A stretch of DNA of 64,000 bases from Bursaphelenchus xylophilus (Eukaryota > Nematoda > Chromadorea > Rhabditida > Aphelenchoididae), in the NCBI GenBank assembly GCA_904066235.2, contig CAJFCV020000003.1, forward strand, positions 7,254,001 to 7,318,000. Direction: 5' to 3'. Under the pieces are notes generated by a model, which did not search any database, was not told the DNA's origin, and was given only the letters and a program-made list of their open reading frames with translations. The position numbers and the translations under genes are program-made. This document shows, piece by piece, positions 25,431-36,981 of the stretch; positions within the stretch are counted from its first letter, which is position 1; each line of letters begins with the position of its first letter.

Positions 25431-25943
25431 TTACTTATCACAGCAATCTAGCTGCCCAGGGAATTTGAGGCACTCCCTTTGAGCCTCAATTCCGTGACAA
25501 ATCCCGTCAAGTACAGTACCCTCATGTGCAATTCTGTCAATGCAATCACAGTTCCTTTGACCTGGCCAACAACATTCTTGCAACATCTGTGTCAAGTTCA
25601 TCTTTTTAGGATCTTTTCCTTTATACAACGAGCCATTGTAATATCGGTCTTTGTATTCTGCCGAATTGATATTAGCGTATGGAGCTGGAAGATTTTTATT
25701 ATAAAGACGCACGTTACCCTCAGTACGTGGGATAGCAGTGTCATTGGTATGTGGAAAACAGGTGACCATTGTGATGTAAAACTGCTGGTTGATACAATCA
25801 ATATTAGCTGGAACAACGCTCCACGAAGAACCATTAAAGTGTCGGGATTTAGTTGATACGCATTTCCTGGCCAATATATCAGTTGGACTTGAAGAGGAAT
25901 AAAAATTAAAGAAGACAAAGAAGAAGGGAACGAAACAATACAT
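25431..25943 (-). CDS. Small secreted cysteine-rich protein, unrecognised
   Basis: A single-exon frame of 170 residues. The N-terminus 'MYCFVPFFFVFFNFY' is a strong signal peptide. The mature part contains about a dozen cysteines, including 'QECCWPGQRNCDC', 'LDGICHG' and a terminal 'QLDCCDK', plus several N-glycosylation sequons (for example NGSS, NLTQ), so secretion is likely. I do not recognise the cysteine pattern. It converges with engrailed, with 170 nt between the stops. A shadow frame exists on the other strand, but the signal peptide and cysteines favour this one. Confidence 0.72.
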   Translation of the reverse strand: MYCFVPFFFVFFNFYSSSSPTDILARKCVSTKSRHFNGSSWSVVPANIDCINQQFYITMVTCFPHTNDTAIPRTEGNVRLYNKNLPAPYANINSAEYKDRYYNGSLYKGKDPKKMNLTQMLQECCWPGQRNCDCIDRIAHEGTVLDGICHGIEAQRECLKFPGQLDCCDK

Positions 25944-26223
25944 TGCAGTTAGAGAAATTCAGGAATTTCGACGTTCTTATACCGCTCATGATGACTAACT
26001 TCGTACAAAAATTGGCTCACTGCTGTTGGACACGTTCAGACAAAATGTATGTAAGAGAAAGCAGTTAGATGCCCTGTTCTTCACACTCAACGAACTGCTC
26101 ATGAATTTGAATACCACCGGCTGATAAACAAGGTGCCTCAGGGCCAAACTTATCAAAGCTTATTTCATTATGCTTACGCCTGCAGCGCTTTTTGCAAAAA
26201 TTGCAGGGTACACGCTAACATGC

Positions 26224-26378
26224 GGAGTCCGTAGACTCCAAACGCAAAAATTTAGCTGTTGGCCAACCCCAACTCGGAGCTGCCACACAGGTCAACCCGT
26301 CCCCAAAGTGCAATGGGAGGGCCTCACCGTGGAGGCGACACCTTCTTGATCGTGCCGCTCTCCCAGCCAGGTAAGTTT
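26224..26378 (-). ncRNA. U1: U1 spliceosomal snRNA, copy 1
   Basis: The RNA starts AAACUUACCUGG, the 5'-splice-site-pairing end of U1 (plus-strand 26378 downwards). Stem-loop I carries 'GAUCAAGAAGGUG', matching the U1-70K binding loop. Stem-loop II carries 'AUUGCACUUUGG', the U1A-type loop. 'UUGGCCAACAG' and an Sm site 'AAAUUUUUGCG' follow, and the 3' hairpin is GGAGUC-UACG-GACUCC. Length about 155 nt. All functional parts are intact, so it is probably expressed. A plus-strand ORF over it is a shadow. Confidence 0.95.
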
Positions 26379-26480
26379 ATGATTCGTGGAGAGGAGGAAG
26401 GGGCCAGGAAAGGGGATCGGAAAAGGAATGGGTCTCACTCTGAGACGAGAGAAAAGAGAGCGGGTTCTTCACACGGAGAA
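26379..26480 (-). promoter_or_regulatory. Conserved U1 upstream region (PSE-like), copy 1
   Basis: About 100 bp immediately upstream of the U1 start is nearly identical to the flanks of the other two U1 genes and then diverges abruptly. The best-kept core contains GGAATGGGTCTCACTCTGAGA (plus strand, from about 26425, about 50-75 bp upstream), the position expected for an snRNA proximal sequence element. Promoter function is inferred from conservation and position. Confidence 0.65.
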
Positions 26481-26742
26481 ATAAAGAAAAGATCTGCGAA
26501 TGAAACCAATGGGGGCAGGGAATCCTGACCTTCTTCTTCTTTTACAGCAGGACTGTTACTTATCCTGTCAAAAGTAATCGCGGAGTCTTCAAAGTTCATA
26601 ACAAAGTTTATTGATTATTATTAATCACCGGGATAAGAATTCTAAACAATTTAGCAGTAAAATAATGAATATTTACAAAGCATAGCAGAAAACCCGTTTG
26701 CATTTAAAACTCACACCAACTAGAACACAACTAAAAAGATTC

Positions 26743-29700
26743 CTAAAACCTGAGCCTAAGGGAATTCCGACTCTCATTGAAGCCCAAGTTATATTCTCCC
26801 GGCTTCAAATCAGGCGAATCCAAAGTTTGGTAAACGGATTTCTTCTTTATCGAGTCACTCAAAGGATTTACAGACTCCGCATCTTCACCTTCCACGTCGT
26901 CATCGTCATCTGAATCATCCAGAGGTGCATATTCGTAGAAGAAGATGGCCAAGCATATGAAAACAACCGTGGCCGTAGCCATTAGCGAGGCGTAGATGAA
27001 GAACATGGTGGCTGCGTTGTTGGAGAGATTCATGGCTGTGATAATTACGATCAGAAGATCACCGACACCAGTGGTCACTTGGAAAAAGGCACCTGCAAAT
27101 ACAAAGGTTAACGTAAAAAATAATCTCAAATTTAAATGCGGGAATCCCAAGGAAGAAAATAAACTTACTCATCAAAGATTTCATGGATCTACCAGCTTCT
27201 TGATAGGAGAACTCCAAGCCAGGGATAGACAACATAATCTCGGCAAAACTGATCAAAACGATTTGAGGTATCTGCCACAAGATGGAGACAATATTGTGAG
27301 GGACCACTTGATACTCAGTCGTTCTGGCTTCAGTCTGTTTTCCATTCAAACTCGTCACATAAACTCCACCTTGGGTATCCCTGAAGAAACTAAACCCTGA
27401 ATAATTTAGTTTCAGATTCTCCTTGTCTTCAGTGAATCCAATTGACTTGGCATTCCCTTCCATGTAATATAGACGCCATTTCCCCGGTCTGACGGGCTTT
27501 GGTTTGAAGACAACGGCTCTTTTGGTTTCATCAGTTCCATTTTTACTATGGTACTTGAATCTCCCAACGAGATCACTGGAGACTCCATTGTCGTAGTCCA
27601 CTTGATAAAAGTAAAAGTCGGATCTTTGATGGGGATCACATGGGTAGTTTGTTTCGTTGTTCTCTCGACACAAAGCCAGGTTGCCCGTGTAATTGTCGAC
27701 ATTTTTCAGAGCAACTATGAATCTGGAATATATTAGAAAAGAAAATGAGAGAAACTAATTTGTTAAAACGATATCGGAGGTCCGTAGACCCCGCACTCAA
27801 AAATTGGGCTGTTGGCCAACCCCAACTCGGAGCTGCCACACAGGTCAACCCGTCCCCAAAGTGCAATGCGAGGGCCTCACCGTGGAGGCGACACCTTCTT
27901 GATCGTGCCGCTCTCCCAGCCAGGTAAGTTTATGATTCGTGGAAAGGAGGACGGGGTCACGAAACGAGATAGGAAAAGGAATGGGTCTCGCTCTGAGACG
28001 AGAGAGAAGAGAGAGGGTTCTTCACACAGAGAAACAAAGAAAACGCAAACATTGAAAGAATAAAGCAGCTCTTTTTCGCTTATCTACTTACCCCATGGCG
28101 AATTCTCCAGTTCCTTCGGTCGGTTTATCCGGAGATATCGGCGAATAAACAACTCCGTTCTCGTTGAAATTCAAGAATCCGACTTCTCCAAACACATCGA
28201 ATGTCACTTCTTCAGGCAAAGTATTGAGGCAATCTCCGTTATATTTGAAGTTAAATTTGACGTCTCCTTTGGGTACATCCAGTAAATTTCTGTGGCCGGG
28301 GGAGTTGATCAGAGCCTAGATATTACACCTTGAACCATCTATAAAAGACTTTACCGTATGTGGAGGGACTGAAACGTCTGTAGTCCCATTAGTACCGACA
28401 ACAATCGTACAGCCATCAAAAGTGTTGATAACGGAGACAAAGGAACGGCCTTTTTGTGGCAGATCGGGGAGGGTTTTCTAGAAATTATATAATATTAATG
28501 TCATGGATAATGTATCTTAGACCCACATTGACTTCCCATTGGACAACTCCAGCTGAGATAAAGGCCATGGTCGTCAAAATTAAAGCCAGACTCATTTTGC
28601 GGAGAGACCTGAAATTTTTTGATTACAATTTTTAAATTGTACTGGGCAGTTGATCGAAATTAATTCAACTTGCGTCATTTTAAAGCATTTGTCCATGCAT
28701 GGATAAAATATTCCGGAGAAAATGGGGATAAATATGAGAACGAGGATCGAATTGAGGGATTGCATTTGATCCGGGATCAGCATAAAGTCTCCCCACAATC
28801 GACAATCCATTTGAAGACTCTAAAATAATATTATTTTATGGTTATTCTCATCTCCAAGAGTAAGCTTCGCTCACCTGAATCAGCCATGTGGATCCCTGTT
28901 GATCTGATAAAGCCCAATAAATTGGGATGGGGATAAACATAATGGCCACTTTGAACATGGTCTTTACGTCGTTCACGAAGTTGGCCTCGGCACAAGCATT
29001 CTCATCACGTCTTCTTTTCTTCAGCCTGAGGCATCTGTTGGACAAATTACAGTCATGGTATGTGAGGGAGTGTTCCAACCAGTGCGACTTCTTCTCTGAG
29101 GTGTTGAATTTATTGCGAAGGGCAGTCTAAAAATAAATTTGCATATTTATTTTTAATCAAACAGAGTAAGAAACAACCGTTCGAAATGTAAACTTACTCC
29201 AATAACGACGGTGACATCCTTCATTACATTCGATTTTACTTTTGGTCTCTTATACCAGTAACTTCCTGCGACAAAAATGATTGTAGATACGATCATCAAG
29301 AGAGCAGGAACCCCGAAGGCCAAGGGATAACAAGTATCCTGCCCGAGGCACGGATTGGCTAAAATAAATCGATAAAAATCAGCCTGATGGAAATCATTTT
29401 ATATTACAAACCATACCTCTGAAGATGGGAGCGACAAAAGTAGCGATCATACTTCCACAATTGATGGCAAAATAGAATACGGAAAAGAACAAGGCGATCA
29501 TAACGACCTGATGAGTGTCGAATTGATCTCCTCCAAAACTGGAAACGCAAGGTTTGATCCCTCCAGTGCCTATGGCAATAATCAGCAACCCAATAAAATC
29601 AGCCCAGGGATGAAATTTGGAGGCAGGATCTTGGATGGAAGAAACGGCCAGAAGAATCTGGCCAATGGTGTAGAAGATGGATAAGATGACTATTGTTCTG

Positions 29701-30303
29701 AAAAAGAGCTATAGGAATACATATCAAGGACCTACTTGTACTTCCCAATAAATGCATCAGCCAAGATAGAGCCAAATAAGGGAGAAAAGTAACATAACGA
29801 GGTAAAGCAGTTGAACAACATCGTCGAGTTGGATTCATTGTATTTGAGGACATTCAGAAAGTACAGTGTCAACACAGCTAAACAACAAGGATTACTGTAG
29901 CAAAAAATTAAAATAATTTCTCCAAAAAAGTCATAATGATGCGAAAAGAATGGAGGAAATAAATCATATGGGAATTCCCAAACTCATTAATAAAGTCCCT
30001 GTTCTTTGCACAAGGCCGCTTACTTCTCATTCCATAGTAGGAAAATCGTTCGCAGAGTTCATTGGAGACGATTAAAAACGTCGCCTTAGGCCATTGTCGA
30101 ATCATCTGGAGGTAAGATGTTGTGGGAATACGATCAGTCTTGGTCGTACTCTCTAATCTCGTCGTCATGTCCCCCGAACTGGAAGCTTCGTCTGAAATAC
30201 GAAAAAATCAAAATTATTTTAAGATTAATCACGTCTAAAGAAATATAAAAACATTTCTCTCATTGCAGAGGTTACCTTTAATGATTAGTTGATGATCCCC
30301 CAT
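26743..30303 (-). CDS. Proton-coupled oligopeptide transporter, SLC15/PEPT, paralogue A
   Basis: A major-facilitator H+/di- and tripeptide symporter. Exons 30303-30276, 30191-30024, 29877-29736, 29697-29417, 29358-29198, 29126-28875, 28819-28674, 28608-28527, 28477-28355, 28315-28092, 27722-27169 and 27092-26743 give 836 residues, the usual worm PEPT size. Landmarks: 'ELCERFSYYGMR' in TM1, the PTR2 signature '[17 protein letters not shown]', 'FYFAINCGSMIATF', a large extracellular loop, 'GLEFSYQEAG' near TM10, and an acidic cytoplasmic tail. The intron after 'KCFKMT' starts with GC, not GT. The 369-nt intron after residue 'EFAMG' contains a complete U1 gene on the same strand. The first exon encodes only 'MGDHQLIIK'. 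It lies in tandem with a second PEPT gene. Confidence 0.95.
27778..27931 (-). ncRNA. U1: U1 spliceosomal snRNA, copy 2, inside a PEPT intron
   Basis: Same parts as copy 1: 5' end AAACUUACCUGG, 'GAUCAAGAAGGUG' loop, 'AUUGCACUUUGG' loop, Sm site 'CAAUUUUUGAG' and 3' hairpin with a UACG loop. It differs from copies 1 and 3 at several places, notably GAGUGCGGGGUC in the 3' hairpin region and a C in stem II. The changes keep the helix pairings plausible. It lies entirely within the intron 27723-28091 of PEPT paralogue A, on the same strand. Confidence 0.92.
27932..28035 (-). promoter_or_regulatory. Conserved U1 upstream region, copy 2 (intronic)
   Basis: This repeats the upstream block of copies 1 and 3 with a few substitutions (core GGAATGGGTCTCGCTCTGAGA on the plus strand) and ends at about -100. 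Its presence inside the PEPT intron suggests that the nested U1 gene brings its own promoter and is transcribed independently of the host. Confidence 0.6.
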
Positions 30304-33300
30304 CCTCTCACCAACAACCTTTTTTCCAAGAATCAACCGTTTTCCTTTGAGTGTCAGGTATTTAATAAAAAAAAATCATTTTGAAAAAAACAAATTCCGA
30401 GTTCGCCCTAAAGGGTTTTTCATCGAAACTTTTTGGCGACAATTACTGGGATCCGTCATCACCTTTACTAGTAATTATAAAGGATTATAGAACTCCGAGT
30501 TTAGGAAATAGTAATTTTGATCACGTGACTGACACGAGGGAGGTCAACAAACAGTTAAATAAGGGAAATACTACGCAATTAAACCGTACTTTTATGAAAT
30601 ATTAAAGTTAATATTAAGCCCCTGAAATAAGTCTATGAGATGTTTCGAATTTCCCCCAATCCAGAAGTACAAAGCAATCTGAACCCAAGAATTTCACACC
30701 GTTCCAAAAGCGCTTTTCTTCGGGGATTTTTCACTTTACACCAGAACGAATGTAATTTGTCCAATTTTCTCGGGTTTTCCGCCAATGTTTAATCAAAGTA
30801 TTCGACGGGAGACGTCATCCGATAGAAGAAGTACGACTATGATTTATTGTCTTAATAAAACCGATTCAACTTTTTGGTACAGGATACAAGTGGCTGCTAA
30901 ACTTGAACGGAGAACACTGTTGCAAAAGAAAAAGGTGCAAGATATTGCAGTATTTTGAAACAAAAAAAGATTCACATCTAAAGTATATAAAACTTGCCTG
31001 ATATCGTATCCTTTGCAATCGTCATCTTTCCCGTCGTGTTTCACAAATCTTTCTTCCAAATATCCAAATTCCAGGCGGAACACAAGCTGAGAATCTTATT
31101 TAAAAGCACCACATCACGGGAATTTCGTGCAGCAGCAATCCTGGAATGTTTTTTTTTAAAGTTGTGCAGTTTGACCATCGGTTTTTGGAATTGATAAGAA
31201 CGCCACGAACAGGAGAAGAGGAAATGTAACGACAATGAGAAGGTGATGATAATAAAGGCTTGTAGCCGTTGGATCGGGAAATATTATGTTTTGTGTAATA
31301 AAGCAGAACTAAAAAGCGGAAAAAATCAAAAAGTCCCTAACATATAATATTAAAATGCCATTCCATAACAATAGGCCTAAAACAAGCAGCAAAGTTCAAG
31401 AAATGTAACTATGCATAGTTATGCCCTATGTCGCCTTTTTATATGGCTTTTAAGGTCATACTAACCGATGTTTTATTGAATTTGGGAACAATCTTATCAC
31501 CGCTGAAAGCATAATCTTCGAGAATTCAGAATTCTAAATTGAGCTGATAATACAATGTAAAATGGGAGAGGCCCGTAAAAAGCAAACTATAAAATTACAA
31601 TACAAGGATTACTCTTAACATCGTCGTCTAAAATAACAAAGTTTATTAGTACGATAATAGGGTATGTTCGTGGTGATCAGTGAGTTGGGGAGCGACAATT
31701 TGGGAAACTGAAAAATAATATTTTTCTTGAGTGTAAGCTTCGAGCTCAGTGTAATCGATGGCATTGATTTCAAAAATCACATTAATTTTCTTAATTGTTA
31801 CATTTTTTTAAGTAGTACTGTAAAGCAACAATTCTCTGAACTTTTTCCGCAAATAATCGATTTAGGGACTTCCGATACTGCTGACTCCCAAAATCTTATT
31901 CATTTTCTCTCATTTGAAACCAGCACCATCGGAAACCCCCAAATCGAGTATTTGTGATAAAAGTTCGGAAAATATCGCTTACCGTAGCAATGAATTCTAT
32001 TGAAGACAAGAAAACCGGGGAGCATGGAACAAATTTACATGATCATTAGAAGTGGTAATTGTTTGCGCCACAAGCAAATAAATAAAATAATAACGGATTG
32101 GGTTTGTAACCGGATTAACAAGGGATAAATAAGCATCGCAAATCCGGATGAAACGAACGGTTTTATTGAAAAACATGGAAATCTTTTTTGATTCGTAGCA
32201 AAATTAAATGACTGTATATTTTGATTACAGATTGTCTGGCCTCAGGCATTTTCCTAAGTCAAAGAAAAAAATCTATTTTTCCGTAAAAGTCAAGTTTCAG
32301 GGTACCTAACTGGGCGACCAAAAGATCAATTAAATTAGTTTTTTTCGGCTCCTTTTGATGATCAATTATGTGTACTGGAACTTTAGTTAATAATTAAAAT
32401 TCCAAAGGCCATGTAACTATTACACGAGTCTTGCGAATTTGGGCTCATGTAATGCGAGCTTTATGAAAACAACATTTTGCTCCTTTTTAAGCAAAAGTTC
32501 TACCTTGATTGCAGGAAAATGTTGCTTTAAATAGTCATAGATGCATTACTAACGTAAGATCAGTTGGACTTTTAACTAATCAAATGGCCTAATCATATGG
32601 GAAACTTGCTTAAATACGCTTCAAAAAGAATTAAAACAGCCTAAAAGGTGTTCAACCTGAAATCCCTTCATTCCAACGACCAAAAGATTTGCAAATGCAC
32701 CCAAGAATTACGTAACGATGATTCGGTTTTGTAACTGAACATTATCAATTCAACTTTTTGCTCGTCGCATTTTTTTCACGCTCAATTTCATTTCTTGGGT
32801 AGACAATTAATCAGGGGTTTAATGAACTCAAATAAACTTTTTCGATAAAAATTAAAAAATGTCGCCCAAGAATTTTGAAAGCTCCCTTATCATCCTAAAG
32901 TTGGCGATAAAATCGGGTTAATTTTTGCAGATCAATTGCAAAACCCTGAAGAGTGCGTGATTAAAAAAAAGGTTTGAAAAATGAAAGTACGGGAATCTGT
33001 AAACAAGCAGTTAATCCGTTATTTATAAAGACGGATCACACGCAAAGAACGGGCTCTAATTCATTTTGGAACACTCTGTCCGTTATAACAATGTAAAAGA
33101 AAAAAGATTTGAGCCGTTCTGTCAAATCTCCTCCAGAATGGCGCCAAAAAGAGAGCTCAAATTCTGTGAGAACTCAAAAGAAGGAGGGATTCTGCCTCTC
33201 CAGATGACCTTCTTTATGAGCTTTTTTGTGAGTAAAATGAGAATAATTTATTCCCAGCTCCGTTCTTCGTACATACAAGTCACAAAAACAATTAAAATTT

Positions 33301-33690
33301 CTAAAATCCCCATCGTGTTTACGTCATATTAAGCTGGATTGCACTGAGCGAATGGCTCTCCAATCGCTCTCGATTTACTATGTTTGAGTTACTCCGGAAT
33401 CTACGGAGTTATACATGTTAACCGCATCGAGAATGCATGGAAAAGAGAGGGTTTTGTCAGCTTATTTGATACATGAATGGGCCGCGCCTCTTTTTGTACA
33501 AAGCATTTGTTGTTTCAATGTCAACTTCCTTTTTTTAATTTCGATTTAATGTTTATTTAATTTACAAGATCACGGATTATACAATATAAGATTGATTTCA
33601 TCACTTACTCATTCGATTCTTTATTACAACAAGAAACAAAAATACTAGTTATGAAGTAAATACTCTTTCCAAATATCAAATGCAAGGGTT
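30304..33690. other. Intergenic region between the two PEPT genes
   Basis: 3.4 kb without a supported gene; short frames only. It contains the upstream region of PEPT paralogue A. A TGATAAG core occurs on the minus strand at about 31492-31498, with other TGATAA sequences nearby, consistent with GATA-factor sites known to drive intestinal genes in worms, but such short motifs are expected by chance in AT-rich DNA. Confidence 0.45.
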
Positions 33691-36600
33691 TTACAACCTG
33701 ATTTGCCAGGCGTCGTCATCTAATCCCTTCAATTTATCAACTCCAATTGTTGTCGGCTGAGTTGATTTGTAGCCCAAAGACCTTTTTTCTTCTTCTTCCT
33801 CTTCATCAGAATCATCATTTGCGAGTAATTGTTCATCATCAGTAACCTCTGAGAACTTGGCATATTCGTAATAAAAGATGGATAACAAGATAAAGATAAG
33901 CATGACAGCCACCATGAGGGCGGCGAAGAAGAAGAAATTGATGGCCATATCATTAGATGGAGAGAGCTTGGTGATCACGACAATCAACAAGTCACCAGTA
34001 GCAGTGGTCAACAGGAAGAGAGCTCCTGAAAAATTACAAGTCCGTTAAACTTTCAGGACAAGGCGAGACTTCAACGGATTGCGTTAAAAGCAACGAAAGA
34101 TGCAAAATTTTTGCTTTCAAAAAGTCCGAACCAGTTAACTCACCAACAACAGCCTTCATAGACGGCGCAGCCTCGTTATAAGAGAACTCTAGACCCGTAA
34201 TGGACACCAAAATCTCGGCTGCCGTGATTACAGCAATTTGAGGGACTTGCCACAAGATGGAGATCTGGTTGTCGGGCACATATTGGACTGTCATGTTGTG
34301 AGGAGTGTCGTGAGGACCAGTCAATGATGCAACGTAAAGACCTCCTTGTTCTTTCTTGGTGTATTCGTAGCCTGTGTATTTTACTTGAAGATTCTCCTTG
34401 GATTCTCTTGGATCTCCAGTTAGGTAGTAAAGACGCCAGCTAAGATCAAATGATTAGAATTTGAAAAGCTCTTCTTACTTTCCAGGCTTAACCTCTTTGG
34501 TTTTGAATACAGTAGGCCCAGTTGCTTGGACTCCACTTTTTGTCACATATTTATAGAATCCTTGAAGATCCGTTTCTTTATCCTTTACGACTTGAGTGTA
34601 GTAATAAAAATCTTCGGGGCTCTTGAAGTCGCATGGTTTGGCCTCATCAATTTTTCCGTCATTGGGGACTCGGCAAAGAGCTACGCCGTCTTTGAAGCCG
34701 GTGTTATCTGTGGCAACAATTACTCTGAAATAAAATTATCATCCTATTTCTTATACGAAAATATGATAACAAATTGCAACAAAACTGAAACTCACGAAAT
34801 TCCATGGCCTCCAGAGCCGGAAGTTGGCTTTTCGTACGAAGTATTCGCATAGAAGATTCCATTTTCACTTACATGAAGATAACCGTATTTGTAAGAAATA
34901 CTGAAGGTTCCATCCGCAGGCAAAATATCTCCACAACCCGCTGGTTCATACGTAAAGGTGAACTTCTGTTCTCCATGAGGAATTAGATATAAATCCGATC
35001 CATTCTGTCGCTCCAAAGCAGTGTAAGGGGCGAAAGTTGTGGGATCAAATTTCTCGGGTTTCACAGAAACAGTGCAGGCAGGGTGGGCATTGATCACCGA
35101 GACATAAGTGAATCCTTTGTCCGGGATTGGCGCCAGAGAGTTCTAAAGTAAATTAAGTCAAGACATAAAATGACAATGCAGACTGCAGAGATTACGGTAG
35201 CACTTACATTAACTTCCATCTGAACAAATCCAGAGACAACGAAAGCGGCAGCGGCAATCAATCCTCCGACACTCATCTTTCTCAATGGCCTGAAATTTTT
35301 TTTAAGCACTGGTACATAAACGGGAGCACGTTCAGTCAAAGGTGACTTACGTGACCTTGAAGAAGAGACCGGCCAATGGATAAATGACGGCTGTGAAGAT
35401 GGGGATGAAGCACAAGATCAGGACGGCATTCAAAGTTTGCATTTGGTCGGGCAAAAGTAAAGTGTCTCCCCACAGACGACAATCCATTTGAAGGGACTGT
35501 AAAATTTTATTATTGTGGAAAATACGTCTTAAAGAAGCAACAGAATGACAGTTTCAGCTGTAGTTACGTACCTGCACCATCCAGACTGACCCTTGTTGAT
35601 CATACAGAGACCAAAAAACGGGCAATGGCAAGAACATAACCACCACTCTGACCAGGGTCTTTACATCGTTGACAAAGTTGACTTGGGCACAGGCAGTTGT
35701 GTTCTTGGTCTTTCTTTTCAACTTCAGACATTCAGCAGATGTTGTACAGTAATGGTTGTACAGAGAGTAATCGAGCCAATGGTCTTTCTTTACATTACTC
35801 CGGAAACGGCCAAAGATGGCTTTCTGAAAATTTTAAATTTGTTGTGTAAGACGCTCATTGTAATATTACTGGCTTTTGAACGACTTACAAAGACAACCTT
35901 GGTAACATCAGCCAGAACGTTGGACGTGACCGGTCGTTTTTTATACCAGTAACTTCCGGACATAAAGATCACTGAAATAATGACGAGATTACATTCAGTG
36001 GAGTAATACGAACTTACAAGTAGCCACAACCATCAGAGCAGCGGGGACACCGAACGCCATAGGATAACAACTGTCCTGACCCAAGCACGGAGTATCTAAA
36101 GTCACTTTGAAAAACACGATGGAGTCACTTACTTCTGAAGATCGGGGCCACAAAAGTTGAAATCATAGATCCCGCATTAATGGAGAAATAAAATACGGAG
36201 AAGAAGAGAGAAATCATCTTCAATTCGTATTTCTCAAACTGATCCCCTCCGAATGGGGATACACAGGGTTTGATGCCACCAGTACCTACAGCGACGATGA
36301 ATAGACCGAGGAAATCCAGCCATGGATGGAGGCCCCATTTAGCGTCATTTGTCGACGAATAGGCCAGAAGGACTTGGCCGGCGGTGTAGAAAATTGACAC
36401 GATGAAAATTGTTCTAGAAATTGCATAATTTTACAAAAATTTTAAAGATTATTTTCACCATTTTAACTTCTAACTCACTTAAATTTTCCGATAAATCCAT
36501 CAGCCAAAAGGGATCCAAAAATTGGCGAAAAGTAGCACAAAGCAGTAAAGAAACTGTAGAAAGTGGTTGCGTCTTCTTTGTTGAATTTGAGGACATTCAG

Positions 36601-36981
36601 AAGATACAGTGTTAACACCGCTGAAAAAAGCAGATATTGTATTTTAGTCGCCCATAGGGGTCAGATTCTTATCAATAAAAAAGTGATCATTTAGAGTCTA
36701 AGGCCTTAATCAGCACTCATTTCGATTAGTAATGACACGTACTTCTCATTCCATAAAACGAAAATCGTTCGCAGAATTCGTTTCCAACAATGCAAAACGT
36801 AATCTTTGGCCATCTTCTGAACATTTCTCCATAAGTTTCGGCTGGCTTTGGTCGCTCTTTTATTCGCACAACTAAAATATTGTAGTTTACACACACATTA
36901 TGCAAACTTAAAGGTATTTTTGTAGATCTCACCTGAGCTGTTGCTGTGCGAAGTACTCACGTCGTCCGGAGATTTGCCCAT
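33691..36981 (-). CDS. Proton-coupled oligopeptide transporter, SLC15/PEPT, paralogue B
   Basis: Same function and family as the neighbouring PEPT. Exons 36981-36933, 36871-36743, 36620-36479, 36413-36133, 36095-36018, 35971-35889, 35823-35572, 35496-35351, 35289-35208, 35142-34796, 34724-34479, 34439-34144 and 34025-33691 give 821 residues. Landmarks: '[12 protein letters not shown]', '[17 protein letters not shown]', '[14 protein letters not shown]', '[17 protein letters not shown]'-like loop region, '[14 protein letters not shown]', and an acidic tail with six glutamates. Many internal exons have exactly the same length as in paralogue A (142, 281, 252, 146, 82), showing tandem duplication, but some introns differ. 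All introns here are GT..AG. Confidence 0.95.

Noticed and set aside
26259..26528. Plus-strand ORF repeated three times (also at 27812 and 45327), looking like a conserved protein family
   Set aside because: The conservation is explained by the U1 snRNA genes and their upstream block on the opposite strand.
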